Part shown: positions 11,701 through 24,953 of the stretch, piece after piece | Layout: each line of letters begins with the position of its first letter | Numbering within the stretch: position 1 is the first letter of the stretch | Origin: Viscum album | Taxonomy: Eukaryota > Streptophyta > Magnoliopsida > Santalales > Viscaceae | DNA length: 64,000 bases | NCBI GenBank assembly: GCA_963277665.1 | Contig: OY728130.1 | Coordinates: 1,365,042,393 to 1,365,106,392 of the forward strand | Direction: 5' to 3' | The notes under the pieces: generated by a model | What the model saw: the letters and a program-made list of their open reading frames with translations, nothing else | What the model was told of the DNA's origin: nothing | The model's database searches: none | Made by a program: the position numbers and the translations under genes

Positions 11701-14268
11701 CAAAATAAATAATCAGTCATTCCATTGCATCAAAATAAAAACCTATTGGATTCTAAATCATTTATGATAATGTTATAAATAAATAAATGTGAAAACACAT
11801 TTATAAATCTTTAAATAATTTTCCCAATAAATAATTCATAATGAACCTTCAATGTCAAGGTTATCTAAACACCACAACATAGGATGGAATATTGTTTTTG
11901 ATATTTCTCCAACATCTCAGTGTAAAGACTAATACCATATTAACCTCGTCTCAATTAATATTAAGTCATATATAATTGCTCCCCATTTTTTAATCCACTT
12001 CTTGAGGGATCATCAATATCATGCAAAAAAATAACTAATACTTCTATATCACAAATGAAGATATAAAATATTATAACAATGTTATGTAACAAACATGGAA
12101 AATTATCTATAATGAATGTATAAAAACAATATTAAGGAATATATTACACTTATAATTATCAAAACTATAATTATTAAAATCGTGGATCTAATAAAATCTC
12201 CTTTTTTGATAAGGACAACCAAAATTTTTTAAACATAATAAATATCATTATTAAATAATATGTAAACATTAAAAATAATCACCTTATCAATATAGAAAAA
12301 CATGTTTATTTTATAGATATAATTCCCCTTAATTTATTCTTTAATATTCTTATAATCTCCCCCTAAAATTCATGCATAATTATTTCTATAAATTTCTCTA
12401 AATTTTCACTTATTATAAAATATCATAAAATAATTTTGTAAAACTACTACATATTATTCAGGAATACTACTTTTTTAATTAGGACTGATCTAATCTAAAG
12501 ATCGTAAAATGAAAACGTTTTGATGTACCAGAATTTACCAAAAACACTATTTAGTGATGGATTTAGGAAAGTTCACTCCAAGACTAGGGTCACTCCACTA
12601 AGAATTATTTTGGTATGGTTCACTACCTCCCAAGGGTGACTCGACCACTCTTATCTCCTTTATCACTACTCAATATATGAAAACATTTGACATGCAAGCT
12701 AATGTAAGAACAACATCACCATTATTGTTAATGAACTGTGTGTATATAGGTGTTTATTGATCTCCACATCACTTATCTTGAACATAAGAAAGTTATGAAT
12801 ACTACCATGAATGATACTCCTATTTTCTTGATAATATTGAATGAGAATTCAAGGAATAACTTCTCATTATTCTCCCTTGGAAATATCTTTAATGAATTAA
12901 AAACATTCTTTTAACCTCTATTTTTTAGAATTCTATATTCTATGATATTTGTCTAGATCTATTCCATTCATAGAACAATAGATATTACCATGTAATTATT
13001 GAGATAGATATTTCTATAATTTTCTATTTTAGAATTTACTTTTCTATATTCAATAGAAACTATCTTTATTTCCCTAAATTTTTATCTTCCATTAACCATG
13101 AGATATATGGAAAAAATCATCCATCCATCTTCTTTAAATTTGATTTTAAGTCATCCAGCCACAAATAATTTCCATAATAATCTTTATATTCCACGGATAT
13201 ATCATTCTTTAATGGTCGAACATATACCAAATAAATTATACTCTTTCCTTCCATGAACCCTTAATTAATGTTTCTAAAAACATATTATCAAATATATCAT
13301 CATTAATATATCTTATATCAATACCAAAGATGGAAACATTCTCTCTCCATTAAATTAATTCCAAACAATATCCATCACTTTCCATATTTTACTTGATTAA
13401 TCTGTTCAAATATAGATCCATAAAATATGGATCTATTTTTTCTATTTCTTCTTAAACTAAAACAAATCTTCATATTAGTCAAATTTACACTATAATAAAA
13501 TCTTCAAAATATCCTAGTATCTTCTATAGTCTAATTTTTTTTCATTTTCACTATTATTGACAGAAAATCCTTCCAAAATATCACATTTAACTCCCATTAT
13601 TGAATTCCTATGAATATATCAAATAAGTATTCAAGATATTATCCAAGGATAATAATTGTTTTTCTATAAGACAAAGCCCCATGAATTCACTGATAAATTA
13701 GACCCCTAAAATCGAAGTCAACCTCCATTAATTTGGATCTCATAAATTTTATAAAATATGGGAACTTTATATTCAAGGTTATTCTATTTGACTTGACTCT
13801 AGTATGGTATGAATAATAGTATCATGGCACAATTCCTTTCTTCCCTAAAAACCCCAAACATGAAATTATTTCAATCAAATAGCTTTACAATGCGATCACT
13901 TCCTTCACATCACAATTCCATTCACTTTTGAGATTCACAACTCAGACTCCTACTTTCGAACGTTGATATTTCAATAAAACACATTTGACTAAAACACCAT
14001 GGTGAAATACATCTTCTATGGTGTGGGAACTATCTTCTAGGTATATCGAATGATCTCTACTTATTTTACTTAATGGTGTAGTCTAACAAATCATAACATG
14101 AATAAGTCCATCATGGAAAATCATTAACCACTATGGAATGATCTCCCACCGAACTCTATATAGTGTAGCATTTATTTTTCACAAGGGCTCCATCATGGAA
14201 TGAATCATTTCCTTCAATACTCACTTTTAGAATATTTTATTCTTATATATCAATATTTTGGTGTGACA
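8794..14268 (-). mobile_element. 5' LTR of G3 (upper boundary tentative)
   Basis: On minus the LTR ends GGGTTGTGATA at 8794, next to the primer-binding site. The sequence just inside (8800-8910) aligns with the end of the LTR at 40287 onwards: both have a CCCCAAG core, a TAATAGGC/TTATTAGGC core and a CATGGGAG core. For the other end the best candidate is TGTCACACC at 14268 on minus, which forms TGTCACA/TGTGATA terminal repeats. That would give a 5.5 kb LTR, longer than the 3.4 kb relative at 40287-43668, so an insertion inside or a different boundary is possible. Around 9930-10150 the sequence is full of imperfect CATGTAC/CATGTCC-type short repeats. No genes seen. Confidence 0.55.
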
Positions 14269-14309
14269 CATGTCATTATGGCATAACAAGAACTAGTGAA
14301 AAAATATAA

Positions 14310-14730
14310 TTTAACATCATTTTTTGTCAATTTAGATGTCAGTTTTTAACCAACGTCTATATAGGTGATATAAAAAATAAGGCTTTTGGTGTCCATTTTT
14401 TAAAAAGTGACACTCAAAATGATGGTTTGTTTAGTTTTCGACATCGGTTTATATATAAAATGATGCCGAAAATATTTTTTGGTTTTATTTTCGGTGTTGG
14501 TTTTTATAGGAAACCAATGCCGAAAACCAAATCGAAAACACTTTGGGGCATCAGTTTTTATAAAATGATGACAAAAAGTGTTTTTTTGTCTTCGATTTCC
14601 AATAAAAATGAATTCAAAAAATGGGTTTCTATATTGGTTTTCATGAAAATCAATGCCAAAAACCATGTTATTTTATTTTAATGATTCGATATCGGTTTCT
14701 ATAAAAATTGATGTCGAAAGTTAAAAAATT
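14310..14730 (+). repeat. left subterminal repeats of the CACTA element
   Basis: At least five imperfect palindromic units. Each has CATCGGTTTTTATAAAA-like and GATGCCGAAAA-like halves about 15 bases apart (for example near 14440-14475, 14505-14525 and 14545-14575). In En/Spm, arrays of this kind are binding sites of the TNPA protein and bring the ends together. Confidence 0.8.
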
Positions 14731-16489
14731 TAATTATTTGAATATTACATCCCCATAATAATCAAAATATATGTAATAAAAAACTAGTATAAAAAAATCA
14801 AACATCACATAACATTGACTAAAAATATAAAAAAAATACATAGTTTTATCTAGTTAATCAAAAAATTATCTATGCATTTTAATTATAAAGTATAATTAAA
14901 AAATACATACCTGAAATTTATAACATGATGATTATTTGTTATTGTTGAATCATTTATTTGATATCATTATGTTCAAACATCTATTATAACAAAATAATTA
15001 TAATTTTTTGGAACATATTTTATTAGGAAAATGTAATAGTAATAAAAAACAGAAGAATATACATACACTATATACTAATAATACTAAACAAGTAGTTTGC
15101 AAACAAAGATCGAAGATGGTTAAGTTCTTCTAGCGTGTACAAAGAAACATAATTTAATATCTACAATTATGTTGAATGATATAAGATAAAAAAAACATAA
15201 TAATATGATAGAAAATATAAAATAAATAATATGACTAACCTCATCATAATCAGTCGTTACCCCAATTGTGATTATCTCATAAATGAATCGTAGAACATAA
15301 TAACCACATTCATCATATCCTTATTGACGATGAATATGTTGTTAATAAAATAGTATCCTGATAATAAAAACTAATATATTTTCATATATATATATATATA
15401 TATCCAAAAATAAAATTAATATCTAATATAAAAAATAATTACCTTTATTTTCACATATTTGATTGCATTTGGCATCTGTATTGACAAGTGATCTTTGTTA
15501 AATTTTTTCCATGACCTATATTTTCATCTATATCAACTAATAGTACATGTATAAACAATGTTAATTAAATATAATGATCATATAAATAACAAAAAACTTA
15601 CTTTTCTAACAGAGTGGAAACTTTTCTATGAACACTACCTAATAAAGAGAAAAAACAATATAATGTGTTTTCACTTGGGAAAAATACACCTAACATCCAA
15701 TGACCCTACAATACAAAAAGTTCAAATTTAATAACATTGTAATGAAATTTAGTTCATAATTATGTTTATTATCTTACCCATAAAGAAATTACATAAACTA
15801 ACACCCAATATTCGTCATTGATATCCTCTCACATATATATTCTACTCTATTTTCATTCAACACATATTAAAAACCCATTGAAATATATTTTAGATCTATG
15901 AAACCATAAACACTTATGTTTTCATTTGGAACAAGTATCGTGTGTATATACCTAATTAAAATAGTAATATTGTTAGTCAATTTAAATAATCTTTAATTAA
16001 AAAATAAAAATTGAAAGGTCAATTTTCTAACATGGAAAACAACTGCAACAAATTCAGGGTGAGCTCTTTAAAGTGAATTAGATCCATGGTGTGTTTGCAG
16101 AATATTATCAATGGATATTATCTTACACATATATCGAATGATATTTGAAACTCATAGATATTAGCCTAGGAAAAAGAAACTTGAGATAATCTTTCTATAC
16201 CATCAAAAATATCTGAAGTATCTATAGTTGTTTTTTTCATGGACCTTTTGTTTCCTTTATTCCATTTATTTGGATTTCAGATTCTCTTATATAAGTTAAA
16301 TATTAGAAAACATTATAATTCATTTTCAATCATATGTAATTAATATTTAAAAAAATACATGCCTCATATGAAGTATAACGAAGAAGGATAGATGGAAAAA
16401 AGTAAAAAAATGATCCATACAATCTCCATATTTGGTAATATCCATAGTAGGGAATGATAGTAGATTATTAGGATCAATAATATCATGTA
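14731..16489. other. non-coding interior of CACTA element
   Basis: AT-rich, no coding trace recognised. Contains an (AT)n run at 15384-15402. Confidence 0.5.
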
Positions 16490-17975
16490 TCACTACTCTA
16501 AATTGACCCATATGAATAGGATGATGATGTAAAGAATCCCCCAAAAATTTATGCCTCCAAATGCAACAATATGTACATCAAGATCTCCTGCATACAACTC
16601 ATAGAATAAGGTTGTGTCTGAGTGAGGAGGTGGAGGATATGAGTATGTAGGCTGGGAAGGCTGGGCGGGCTGGGAAGGATGCACAAAATGTGACTGTCTC
16701 ATTATTTGTTCTAACATAACCTGTTTTATAGCTACTTGAATTTGATCACCCATAGACTATTTAATATCTTTCAACTAAGCTTTTAAGGAATCAATTTTTG
16801 GGTCTCTTGATTGTTTACTTTGATGACCAAAAACTTTTCGAATAATAACACCCGCCTTATATCCTCTTACGTAGCTGAGGTGTTCTCGCTTTCCTAATGT
16901 TATGACTAGGATTTCCATCCTACTCTGAGAGATAAAATTTCATTATATTGGTTTCTTCTGAAGTTCATCCTAAAATGAAAAATTAAAATGGAATATTACT
17001 ATTGTTAATTTATAAATTACAAAAAATCATGAAAAATAATAATTATTTACTTAAAATTATTTTAGATAGTTCATCATATTTCTCTGTAAGATACTTTTTA
17101 TTTTATATTCTTCTCACACTTTTCCATTTATCATGGTTGGTGGGTGGAGATAGAGGACTGAATTGGACCTCATCAGAACCACTAGTGGAGTGATCTCTTA
17201 GTGCTTTAAACTATTCCTCAATCATTTTTCCTCCAACAAATGATACACTCCACGTGATAAAGTATTATGGTAAACGTTGTGCAAATAGATGTCATAATGG
17301 GATTTCCTGTAGGCCTATTATATAAAATTTAAACTAATAAGTAATTAGGTACATATATAAGAAATTTTACAATATAATATAATATAATTTTCATACCTGA
17401 AATGTTTTATCATTTCAGGTAGAAACAAATTTATTCCATGTATTTTCATCTAAAAATGGATACTTGAAGAATGGGATTTCATTTTTTCTCTTTACAAACA
17501 CATAATTGTTTTTTCAAATTAGTTTTTAAATCCCTCCATCAAACTTCCACTAAACTAAGGATTCTTTTTATAACTTCTTTTGTTTCTTCAAATTTGAATT
17601 TCATATGTGGTTGCATAAAATAAATATTAGGGATATAAAATATATCATATTCAAAAAATGAGATAAAATAAATCAATTGAGATATTTTACCTTCATGGAC
17701 TCCCAATGTCAATCTATTACCATCTTGTCAACAGACTTCCAATCAAGATATAAAATGATTATCCTATAATGGATCTTCATGATAATATAGCTAATAATTG
17801 TGTTACATTTGGACTAGTTTCATTATTATTATCATAAAAATGAATATTTAATTTCTCCTCTCCATGATAAAGTGATATTTTTGGTAAATGTGTAATTCTA
17901 TGTTTACCAACTTGAGTATTTAATTTATGAACACTAAATGCAGAAGACTCCCCAACTGAAGTCTCGTTAGTAGGC
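16490..17975 (-). pseudogene. TNPA-like / plant transposase (PF03004-type) pseudogene
   Basis: Minus-strand fragments in three frames resemble the second gene of plant CACTA elements. Near 17725 there is a WKSVDKMVID motif, and near 17540-17580 a WRDxKTNLKKQ-like motif. Near 17430 lies a degraded W(N/D)KFV-like segment. The end is a Gln/Pro-rich tail (16753-16493) containing MGDQIQVAIKQVMLEQ and repeated SQPAQPSQP. In the family this protein binds the subterminal repeats and aids transposition. Several stops and frame changes break it, and intron positions cannot be resolved. It lies downstream of the tnp2 gene on the same strand, as is usual. Confidence 0.7.
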
Positions 17976-18599
17976 CAGTGGTTATTTTTTTGTAAATTAA
18001 AAGTTATCTTTCATTATATAATTATTTTACTAGATATTTAATAATATGAAAAAAGACAAATACCTTGGTAGATATTCATTTGTCTCTGTATATGTATTTT
18101 TCACTATAATGGGAAAATGTAGTGAAATTCTAGTGTACCTGAATATTATAAGATAAGTCAGTAATTAGAAAACATAAAAATAGAAACATGTAAGTAAAAA
18201 AAGTGGCACACATGTTTAAGTTTTAAAATAATAATGATGTTATGATTTATGACCAAAACAATATGAAAGGTAAACTATTAAATATAAACATTACTTCTAA
18301 AAATACATAAACATTTAGAAATTTAAATATCAAAGTTTGAAAAGGTGTTCTCATATGCGTAAATTAAACCAAAATATAACAATGTACATCAAGTGTTTCA
18401 ATGAAAAAATGTCTAAATATAACCATGTAATATCAAAATTTAACACAAAAAATCAAATAAATAATCAAATAGTTATTAAATAATACAGTTTTTACACATG
18501 TAAATTTCAAAAAAGAAATATAAATAAAATAATTACCAGATTAATTAGGAGAGTAATTTAATATTTCCCCATATCCCTTTAACATGATCATTTTGTATT

Positions 18600-21500
18600 G
18601 AATGCACTATGTATGTGGTATAGTCATCATTATCCAGTTATTGTGTAATAGATGAAGAAGCCTCATATAAATCAATAACATCATCATCATCCTTATCAGC
18701 AAAATGGATTATTTTCCCTTGCAAAACAATGGACCACTGGTCATTCGATGGATTGATGACATAAAATATTTTCTTTGCATGTGTGACCATGATAAAAGGT
18801 TTCTCATTCCAACTAAACCTATTCAAATCAACCAGTTTAAGCCCATATTCATCATTTTTAACACCACTATTACTTGCAACCTAATTACACTTATACACAG
18901 TGACTCAAAATTTAATATAATCAATTTCCCATATTTCTTCAAGAACTCAAAAATATAGAATTGATGCAGAAATTGGTTTTTTATCTTTTTCACTTGAAAA
19001 ATACAGTGCTTCGGTAAAAACCATTACACCACTATTTTGAACAATACTATTTTCATCCAGCTTCTTTGTGTAAAATGTGTACCCATTAATATCAAAACTA
19101 GACCATGTGATAACATTCATATATGGTCCCCCTACCAACTATTTCAATGTTTCTAATACATATATGTCTGTGATGACTTTCTCTTTAAACCATGAAACAA
19201 ATGTCTTTTTATGCTCAATCATCGACCAATTTTCATTTATTTTCAAATGTCATAACTTTAATTATGTAATATGTGATGATATATATGATTGAACCTCATC
19301 TGTGTTGTTCAAAATGTATAAATATGTATGCATCACTTCATCGCATGGAGTTATCTTTACCTTTAAGACTTGAATACCTCTACCTTCACTATAAATTGTC
19401 ATATATTGAGATATAAGGAGACTAATATGCTCCACTTCATAGAAATAAATAGTATAGAACTCAATCACCACTTTTGATACATATTTCTAGAAAATAGAGG
19501 CCTCTGGTTGAGAAGGATTTTTAACATATACCTTTAAAATTTTTATATATCTTTCAAAAGGATACATCCATCATAAATAAAGTGGCCCACATATTCTTAT
19601 CTCATACACCAAATGAATCACCAGATGAACCATTATATCAAAAAATGTATATAGGAAATGCATTTATAGTTGAATAAGGATAAGATCTACTTCATTATCC
19701 AACACATATAACAAATTTTTACCAATAAATTCCCTACAAATGGATTTTAAAAAATTACATAACCTGATGATAGACTTTTTGACAGACATCGGAAATATAC
19801 CAGGCAGTGCGACTGGTAGAAGTTATTGCATAAATACATGAAAATCATGATATTTCATACCTATTATTTTACTATCCTTTAATGAAAGTAAATTCTTCAC
19901 ATTTTAAGAATAACCACTAGGTAATTTAATACCTTCAACACACTGAAAAATATTCATCTTCTTAGTCTTACTTAATGTATAACAAGATGGAGGTAAATAT
20001 TTTATGTTTCATTTCATAATGGGAGCTAACTCCAAACGTATTCCCATTGATATCAAGTCCAATATATCATGAAATCCATATTTTTTCTTTCCTTTTATGT
20101 CTAAAAAATTTCTAATCAAACTATCACATAAGTTTTTCTCAACATTAATTACATCGATGTTATGTTTTACCTCTAAATATCTCTAATAAGGAAGTTTGAA
20201 AAAGATATACTTTTTCTTCTAGATATTTTTTTTGAAGACCAAAACTTCTTTTCTTTACAAATGTTGAGTCAATATTTTTCACCATCTCATAATATTCTTC
20301 AAATGATAGTGGTCTAGGGGGTAGGTTGTATTACTATAAAACATTGAATTCTTTTTTCAATCTATGATAAGGATGATAAATTGAAAAAAAAATCATTGAT
20401 GTCCCATATAGACTATCTTTCTTCCATTCTACAATTGATAATATGAAGTCTCTTATTCACAAATTAGACATGATTTATGTCCCTTAACACTATATCCAGA
20501 TATGTTTCTATATGCAGGAATGTCTTTTATAGTGAACATTATCATAGCACACAAAATAAAATACTCTTTCTTGTATGCATTGAAAACTTTAACACTTATC
20601 TCCCATAGTAGTTTAAAATCATCAATAAATGGTGAAATATATACATAAATATCATTTCCCGGTTTTTTTGGTCCATAAATCATCAATCTCAACATAACAT
20701 ATTTTTTATTCAAACATAGATGTGGGTACAAGTTGTAAACTACTAACAAAACAGTCCATGAACTATGTTGGCTACTTATAATCCGGTATGGATTCATTCC
20801 CTAAGTACAAAAACTCATTATGAGATTTCTAACATCACTTCCAAAATCATAAAATTATTTATCAAATGTATTCCATTGTGGTGAATTGGTAGGGTGACGT
20901 AAGTTACCATCAGAGATGCGCTCATCTGAATGACATATTAACCTATTTTGTTAATTAAATTTGTAAATAAATGCTTCAAAAGAGGAATTATTGGAAGGTA
21001 CCAAATTTCCTTAGTAGAATATGTGATTCTGGTACCTAATAATGAATCATAGTTGAATTATCAGAATTGTATGAAATAATAATTTCATTATATCATTAGA
21101 AAGTACAAATTTGATTTTTCAAGAGGTTAGATGTCAGTACCTGAGAATGAATCTGAGTTGACTTTTTCACCTGTCTTATAGTGTTATGTCCCACATGTAG
21201 GACAACTTGATAAATATTCATATTATTTCGTAAAAACACATGATCATTGGGAAAATAATGTATCTTTTTATACCCCAATCCCACTGGGTATAATATTTTC
21301 CTCACCTCATAATTGGAATCTGTAAGCTTGTTTTCTACTGGAAGTATCTCTTTTAAAATCTCATGTAAGTTAAAGAAACATTTATCACTCCACCCATTTC
21401 TTACTTTTAAGTTAACTAATATAAAAACTGTTTATAACACTATATATTTACCACAACCTGGGAATAATGGTTTCTCAAAATCTCTATGCAATCATTAAAA

Positions 21501-21839
21501 AGGTTCTATTTTTTCAATGGTTTCAACACCTAAATCACGAATTAATTCTTCAATATGATCCTCTGCCACATTATGAATAATTTCATCAACATTGGATTTT
21601 GAATTTTAAGTTCTTTCACCATGAAATATCCAATGTGTATAATTATGGCTAAAACCATAACAAATGAGATGATCCTTGATTTCTCTCGAGTTTAACTTTA
21701 TCATATTCAAACACTTCACACATTAATAGGAAATCAAATCAATGTTCTGAAGATTTTGTTTATCAAATTCCAATAATTCACCAACTCCTTTTTCATATTC
21801 ACTAGTGGTTCTTCATAAATTTATCCAATTAAGATCCAT
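18600..21839 (-). pseudogene. tnp2-type CACTA transposase pseudogene
   Basis: The probable start is the ATG at 21839 on minus, which opens the Transposase-associated domain: MDLNWINL, then CVKCLNM and HLICYGF and THWIFHGE, with stops. A segment at 21305-21096 follows (KKIHYFPNDH). The core tnp2 domain is best kept at 20797-20453: MNPYRIISSQHSSW at its start, GPKKPGNDI and FIDDFKLLWE in the middle, and GHKSCLICE at its end. Further on are DUF4218-like sequence (19471-19262, with VEHISLL and LYILNNTDEVQ) and DUF4216-like sequence (19138-18947, with NVITWSSFDINGYTFYT; 18826-18638, with FYVINPSNDQWSIVLQGK). This is the full domain order of plant CACTA transposases, which cut and paste the element. 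At least ten stops or frameshifts separate the parts. Confidence 0.92.
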
Positions 21840-22774
21840 TCAATACCTGATATCTCAATATAATTGGTGAATATATTAAAACATATAAACATTTAAATAT
21901 ATATATATATAAACAATTAAATTGTAAACAGAAACACATTTAATAAAAACTATTGATAATTAGATATGAAACATCATATATGAAACACATTTAAAAATAG
22001 AAAAAAATTATTTTCATATTATATACATGTGTTTTATTGATATTATAATTTAATTATTTTCAACCATATAACATTTATTAGTTCATTTTACATAGTTGTT
22101 AAATTAGTTTGGTGTTGCGTGTGTCAAAATTATTGAAGATTTCATTAATTTAATGGGTAAAAAATATAGAGTCATTACATGTGATTCCCATTTTATTAAT
22201 GAATGATGACACCATATATCATTTTTCATTCCATGATATCATCCATAACATTTCATAATTTCATCAAATGATTTTTTTTTTCAAAGTAAAAAAATTAAAA
22301 TAATATTTATAAATCACAATAAACTACAAACTAATAATTTAAACAACTTAAAAATATAATTAAATTATAAATAATTTATCTTCAAAATTGAAAAAAAAAC
22401 ATACAAAATTTGGAGTTCAATAGGTAAAATGGATCCTTAATCAGAACTTCGCTCTCTTGAATGTGTTGGAAAAATAAACACAGCAAGATTTATACAAAAA
22501 TGATTGTAAAAATTAACAATAAATATGAAAAAAAAAAAATCAAAACATGGTTGAATATCGGCCAGAAATAGGTTTCTGAGGAACAAATAATTTAGTAAAT
22601 GATGAAACAATAGTAGAGGATGAATAATTGAGACCAAAAATGTTGTAAATCAAAGTAAATCAACAACAATAGTTTTTGGGGATCATTGGGTTGCCTTTGG
22701 AGTCACCGCAAGTTGGGAGAGTGGTTTCATAGATCCAAAAAAAGAAGGGTTTCCTATTCCCAAATATTTTTAAA
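21840..22774. other. CACTA 5' region, non-coding
   Basis: Upstream region of the transposase pseudogene inside the element: AT-rich with an (AT)n tract near 21898-21912. It should contain the promoter, but I cannot place one. Confidence 0.4.
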
Positions 22775-23040
22775 AGGTTTTTGGTGTTGGTTATTACAAA
22801 AATTGATGCTGAAGAGTCTAAAAAAAAATGGCATCGGTTTTTTAAGAAAATAGACACTATAAATAGATTTAGTAAGGGTTTTTAGCATTGGTTTTTAGTC
22901 AAATTGATTCCAAAACACATATTCAACTTTTTTTCATGTCAGTATTTAGTAAACCCAATAGAAAAAACCTCCTGAACATACCTTTTTCATCATTTTATAA
23001 AAAAATGACATCATTTCTCCAATGTTAAAGCCATTATTTC
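22775..23040 (-). repeat. right subterminal repeats of the CACTA element
   Basis: Repeats of GGTTTTTGGTGTTGG/AAAATTGATGCTGAA type (near 22785-22815), GGCATCGGTTTTTTAAGAAAA (near 22830) and TTAGCATTGGTTTTTAGTC (near 22882), plus another degraded unit near 22940. They mirror those at 14310-14730. Confidence 0.8.
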
Positions 23041-23048
23041 CACTAGTG

Positions 23049-23999
23049 ATGTTATCATCTAATCTTATGAAAACTTGAATCACTCTTACATAGCCTTGAA
23101 TAATTCTTAAAAAAGTCCAAATTTATTCTTTCATAAGTCTTTTGTGGTAGGTAATTACCCCCTCTTTAAATCACTCATTCATCCATAAAACTCTACTCTT
23201 ATATAAAACATGTTGTGGTGTGATCCTTAGTTTTGTGGAATGATTTCAGTCTTACAAACCTAACAAACTTATCTTCTTACATATACTCTTAAACTCCATG
23301 ATATATTTATGATTAAAATCCAACACATACTTATATGGTTGAAAACATACAAGGTTCTTGAAAATAAATCCAACACCAACATTAATTCTTAATTATATAA
23401 TAATATCTAATCAACTCGTTGTATCATTAAATATAAGTATTACATATAATTTCTAAATATAAAAAAAATCAAAAAAAATTATGGAATGTAAATATATGAA
23501 TATTTTATAATATAAACAATTTTCCATTGTGGTTCTTCGTTTTATCTCTTTCATATTACCATCTTGTGCTCTCCTCCATCATTATAAACCTACAAAAACA
23601 AAATTCAAATATGAAATTGTAATATCAATTCTATTAAATATAAAAAATATAATGGTGTTTGAATTCTTATCATAATACTAAAATGAATTCTTAAGTATAA
23701 TTCCCAAATATACTAAGAATAAATTTGAAATTTTTGGTTACGTATCATAAAAACTTTTCATAAAGTATTTTATCTATACATGACCTCAAAATATCATGTA
23801 ACAAAATAATGGAAAGAGTTTACTTGATCTTGAACAATGAGTGGTATACGATGAGTCTCATCTATATATATGGGTATTATTCTTTCTCTAAAAGAATCTT
23901 TACTATTATTTAATGTAGTTTATTCTAGACTTCTAAAGATTCATTCCACAAATTTTTAATTAATACTAAAAAATAAAAGGTTAATTCATTAGAAAACCA
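23049..23999. other. right flank of CACTA insertion, decayed element
   Basis: AT-rich and non-coding. Repeated ATTCCA and TGATTC words resemble the left flank (about 13900-14260), so it could be the continuation of the element the CACTA entered. Alternatively it belongs to the Athila-like element to the right. Unresolved. Confidence 0.35.
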
Positions 24000-24953
24000 A
24001 ACTTATTCACCCACAATTTTGTCCTCTTTCTCATAAGCTTTTATAAAATCCTCAAACCATTCAATCATCTCTAATTTATTCTTCATTCAATCAATTTATC
24101 CCTTTTATTTCTTCCTTAAAAAAACTCTCTATTTATTTTCATCAATAGAAGAAAAATCCTCTCTCAAAACCTCATCTTATTTGTTAAAGTTTTTCATTTC
24201 CTAATGAATATTTAATTTCTATTTTTCACCAACCACACTAATGGAAACTCCATAGTTTTCTAATAAATTATGTACCTTACCATTACTAAAAATGGACTTC
24301 TAAATATGAGGGGTGTTTTTTCTTCAACCATATCAAGCACAATAAAATTCATAAAAAGTTAAATTTATACATGTTAACCAAAAAATACCAAATCAAACGT
24401 CATGGATATCTCACTATTGTGTCTTACAATTGAATATAAATATTAGTGTGATTCATCTACTCAAATCCTAAGATTTTTAATGTTTAGTATGACAATATTT
24501 TCACACTCTCACCTAAATTACAAAAATATTTTATAAACACATAATATTCTATATTAATTTGAATTTAAAAGCAAATTGAATCTTACTAATTCATCTAAAT
24601 AATCCTTAATATCATAGAAGATAATTTTTCTATAAGTAGTATCATTACCATCTACATTATCATACTCTTATTTAAATCTAAATCCTTCACAAACTTTTCA
24701 GACATGGGAATGTTCTCTAAAGCTTCTATAAATGAATTTTAAATATTGAGTTCTCAAAAAAAATCTAAAAACTTATGCCTTTGTTCTTCAATCTTCCATT
24801 ATATAATCATTCCCATCAATGGTAGTGGTAGTTTACAAGTTGTTGGATCTTATTCCCTAACATCCTTTTTAACTTCTTTTATCTTTTTCTTCCTCTTTTA
24901 TTCCTCCATCATCTATTTTTCCACTTACTTATCTTACTAAATACACCTTCTTT
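24000..24953 (-). pseudogene. Athila/Tat-type Ty3/gypsy gag C-terminus and protease remnant
   Basis: On minus, near 24845-24798 there is a KLPLPLMGM-like segment, then FIEALENIPMSEKFVKDL (24735-24665). This corresponds to the conserved stretch at the end of Athila/Tat Gag, where an EALExMPxYxKFLKD-type motif is usual. Further on, NFIVLDMVEE (24350-24320) and RSPFLVM (about 24290) match the end of the protease domain of the same lineage. RT should follow at lower coordinates but is not recognisable. The upstream gag is cut at 24953/24954 by insertion of the copia-like element E1. Decayed by many stops. Confidence 0.7.

Larger units (their letters stand above)
14291..23048 (-). mobile_element. 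CACTA (En/Spm) DNA transposon, 8.76 kb
   Basis: The right end is CACTAGTG (23041-23048), preceded by the complement of GGAAATAATGGC. The left end is AACTAGTGAAAAAA (from 14291), the same terminus with its first C changed. Three-base flanks are AAG and ATG, a decayed match to the 3-base duplication of this superfamily. Both ends carry arrays of inverted subterminal repeats. The interior holds tnp2 transposase and TNPA-like pseudogenes, both on minus, so the element's 5' end is at 23048. Neighbouring DNA on both sides looks alike, consistent with insertion into an older LTR element. Inactive because of stops in both genes and a mutated end. Confidence 0.9.

Noticed and set aside
23217..23224. 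Alternative start of the G3 LTR (GGTGTGAT on plus)
   Set aside because: It would place the CACTA element within the LTR, which is attractive, but TGTCACACC at 14268 is a cleaner match; not decidable by eye.
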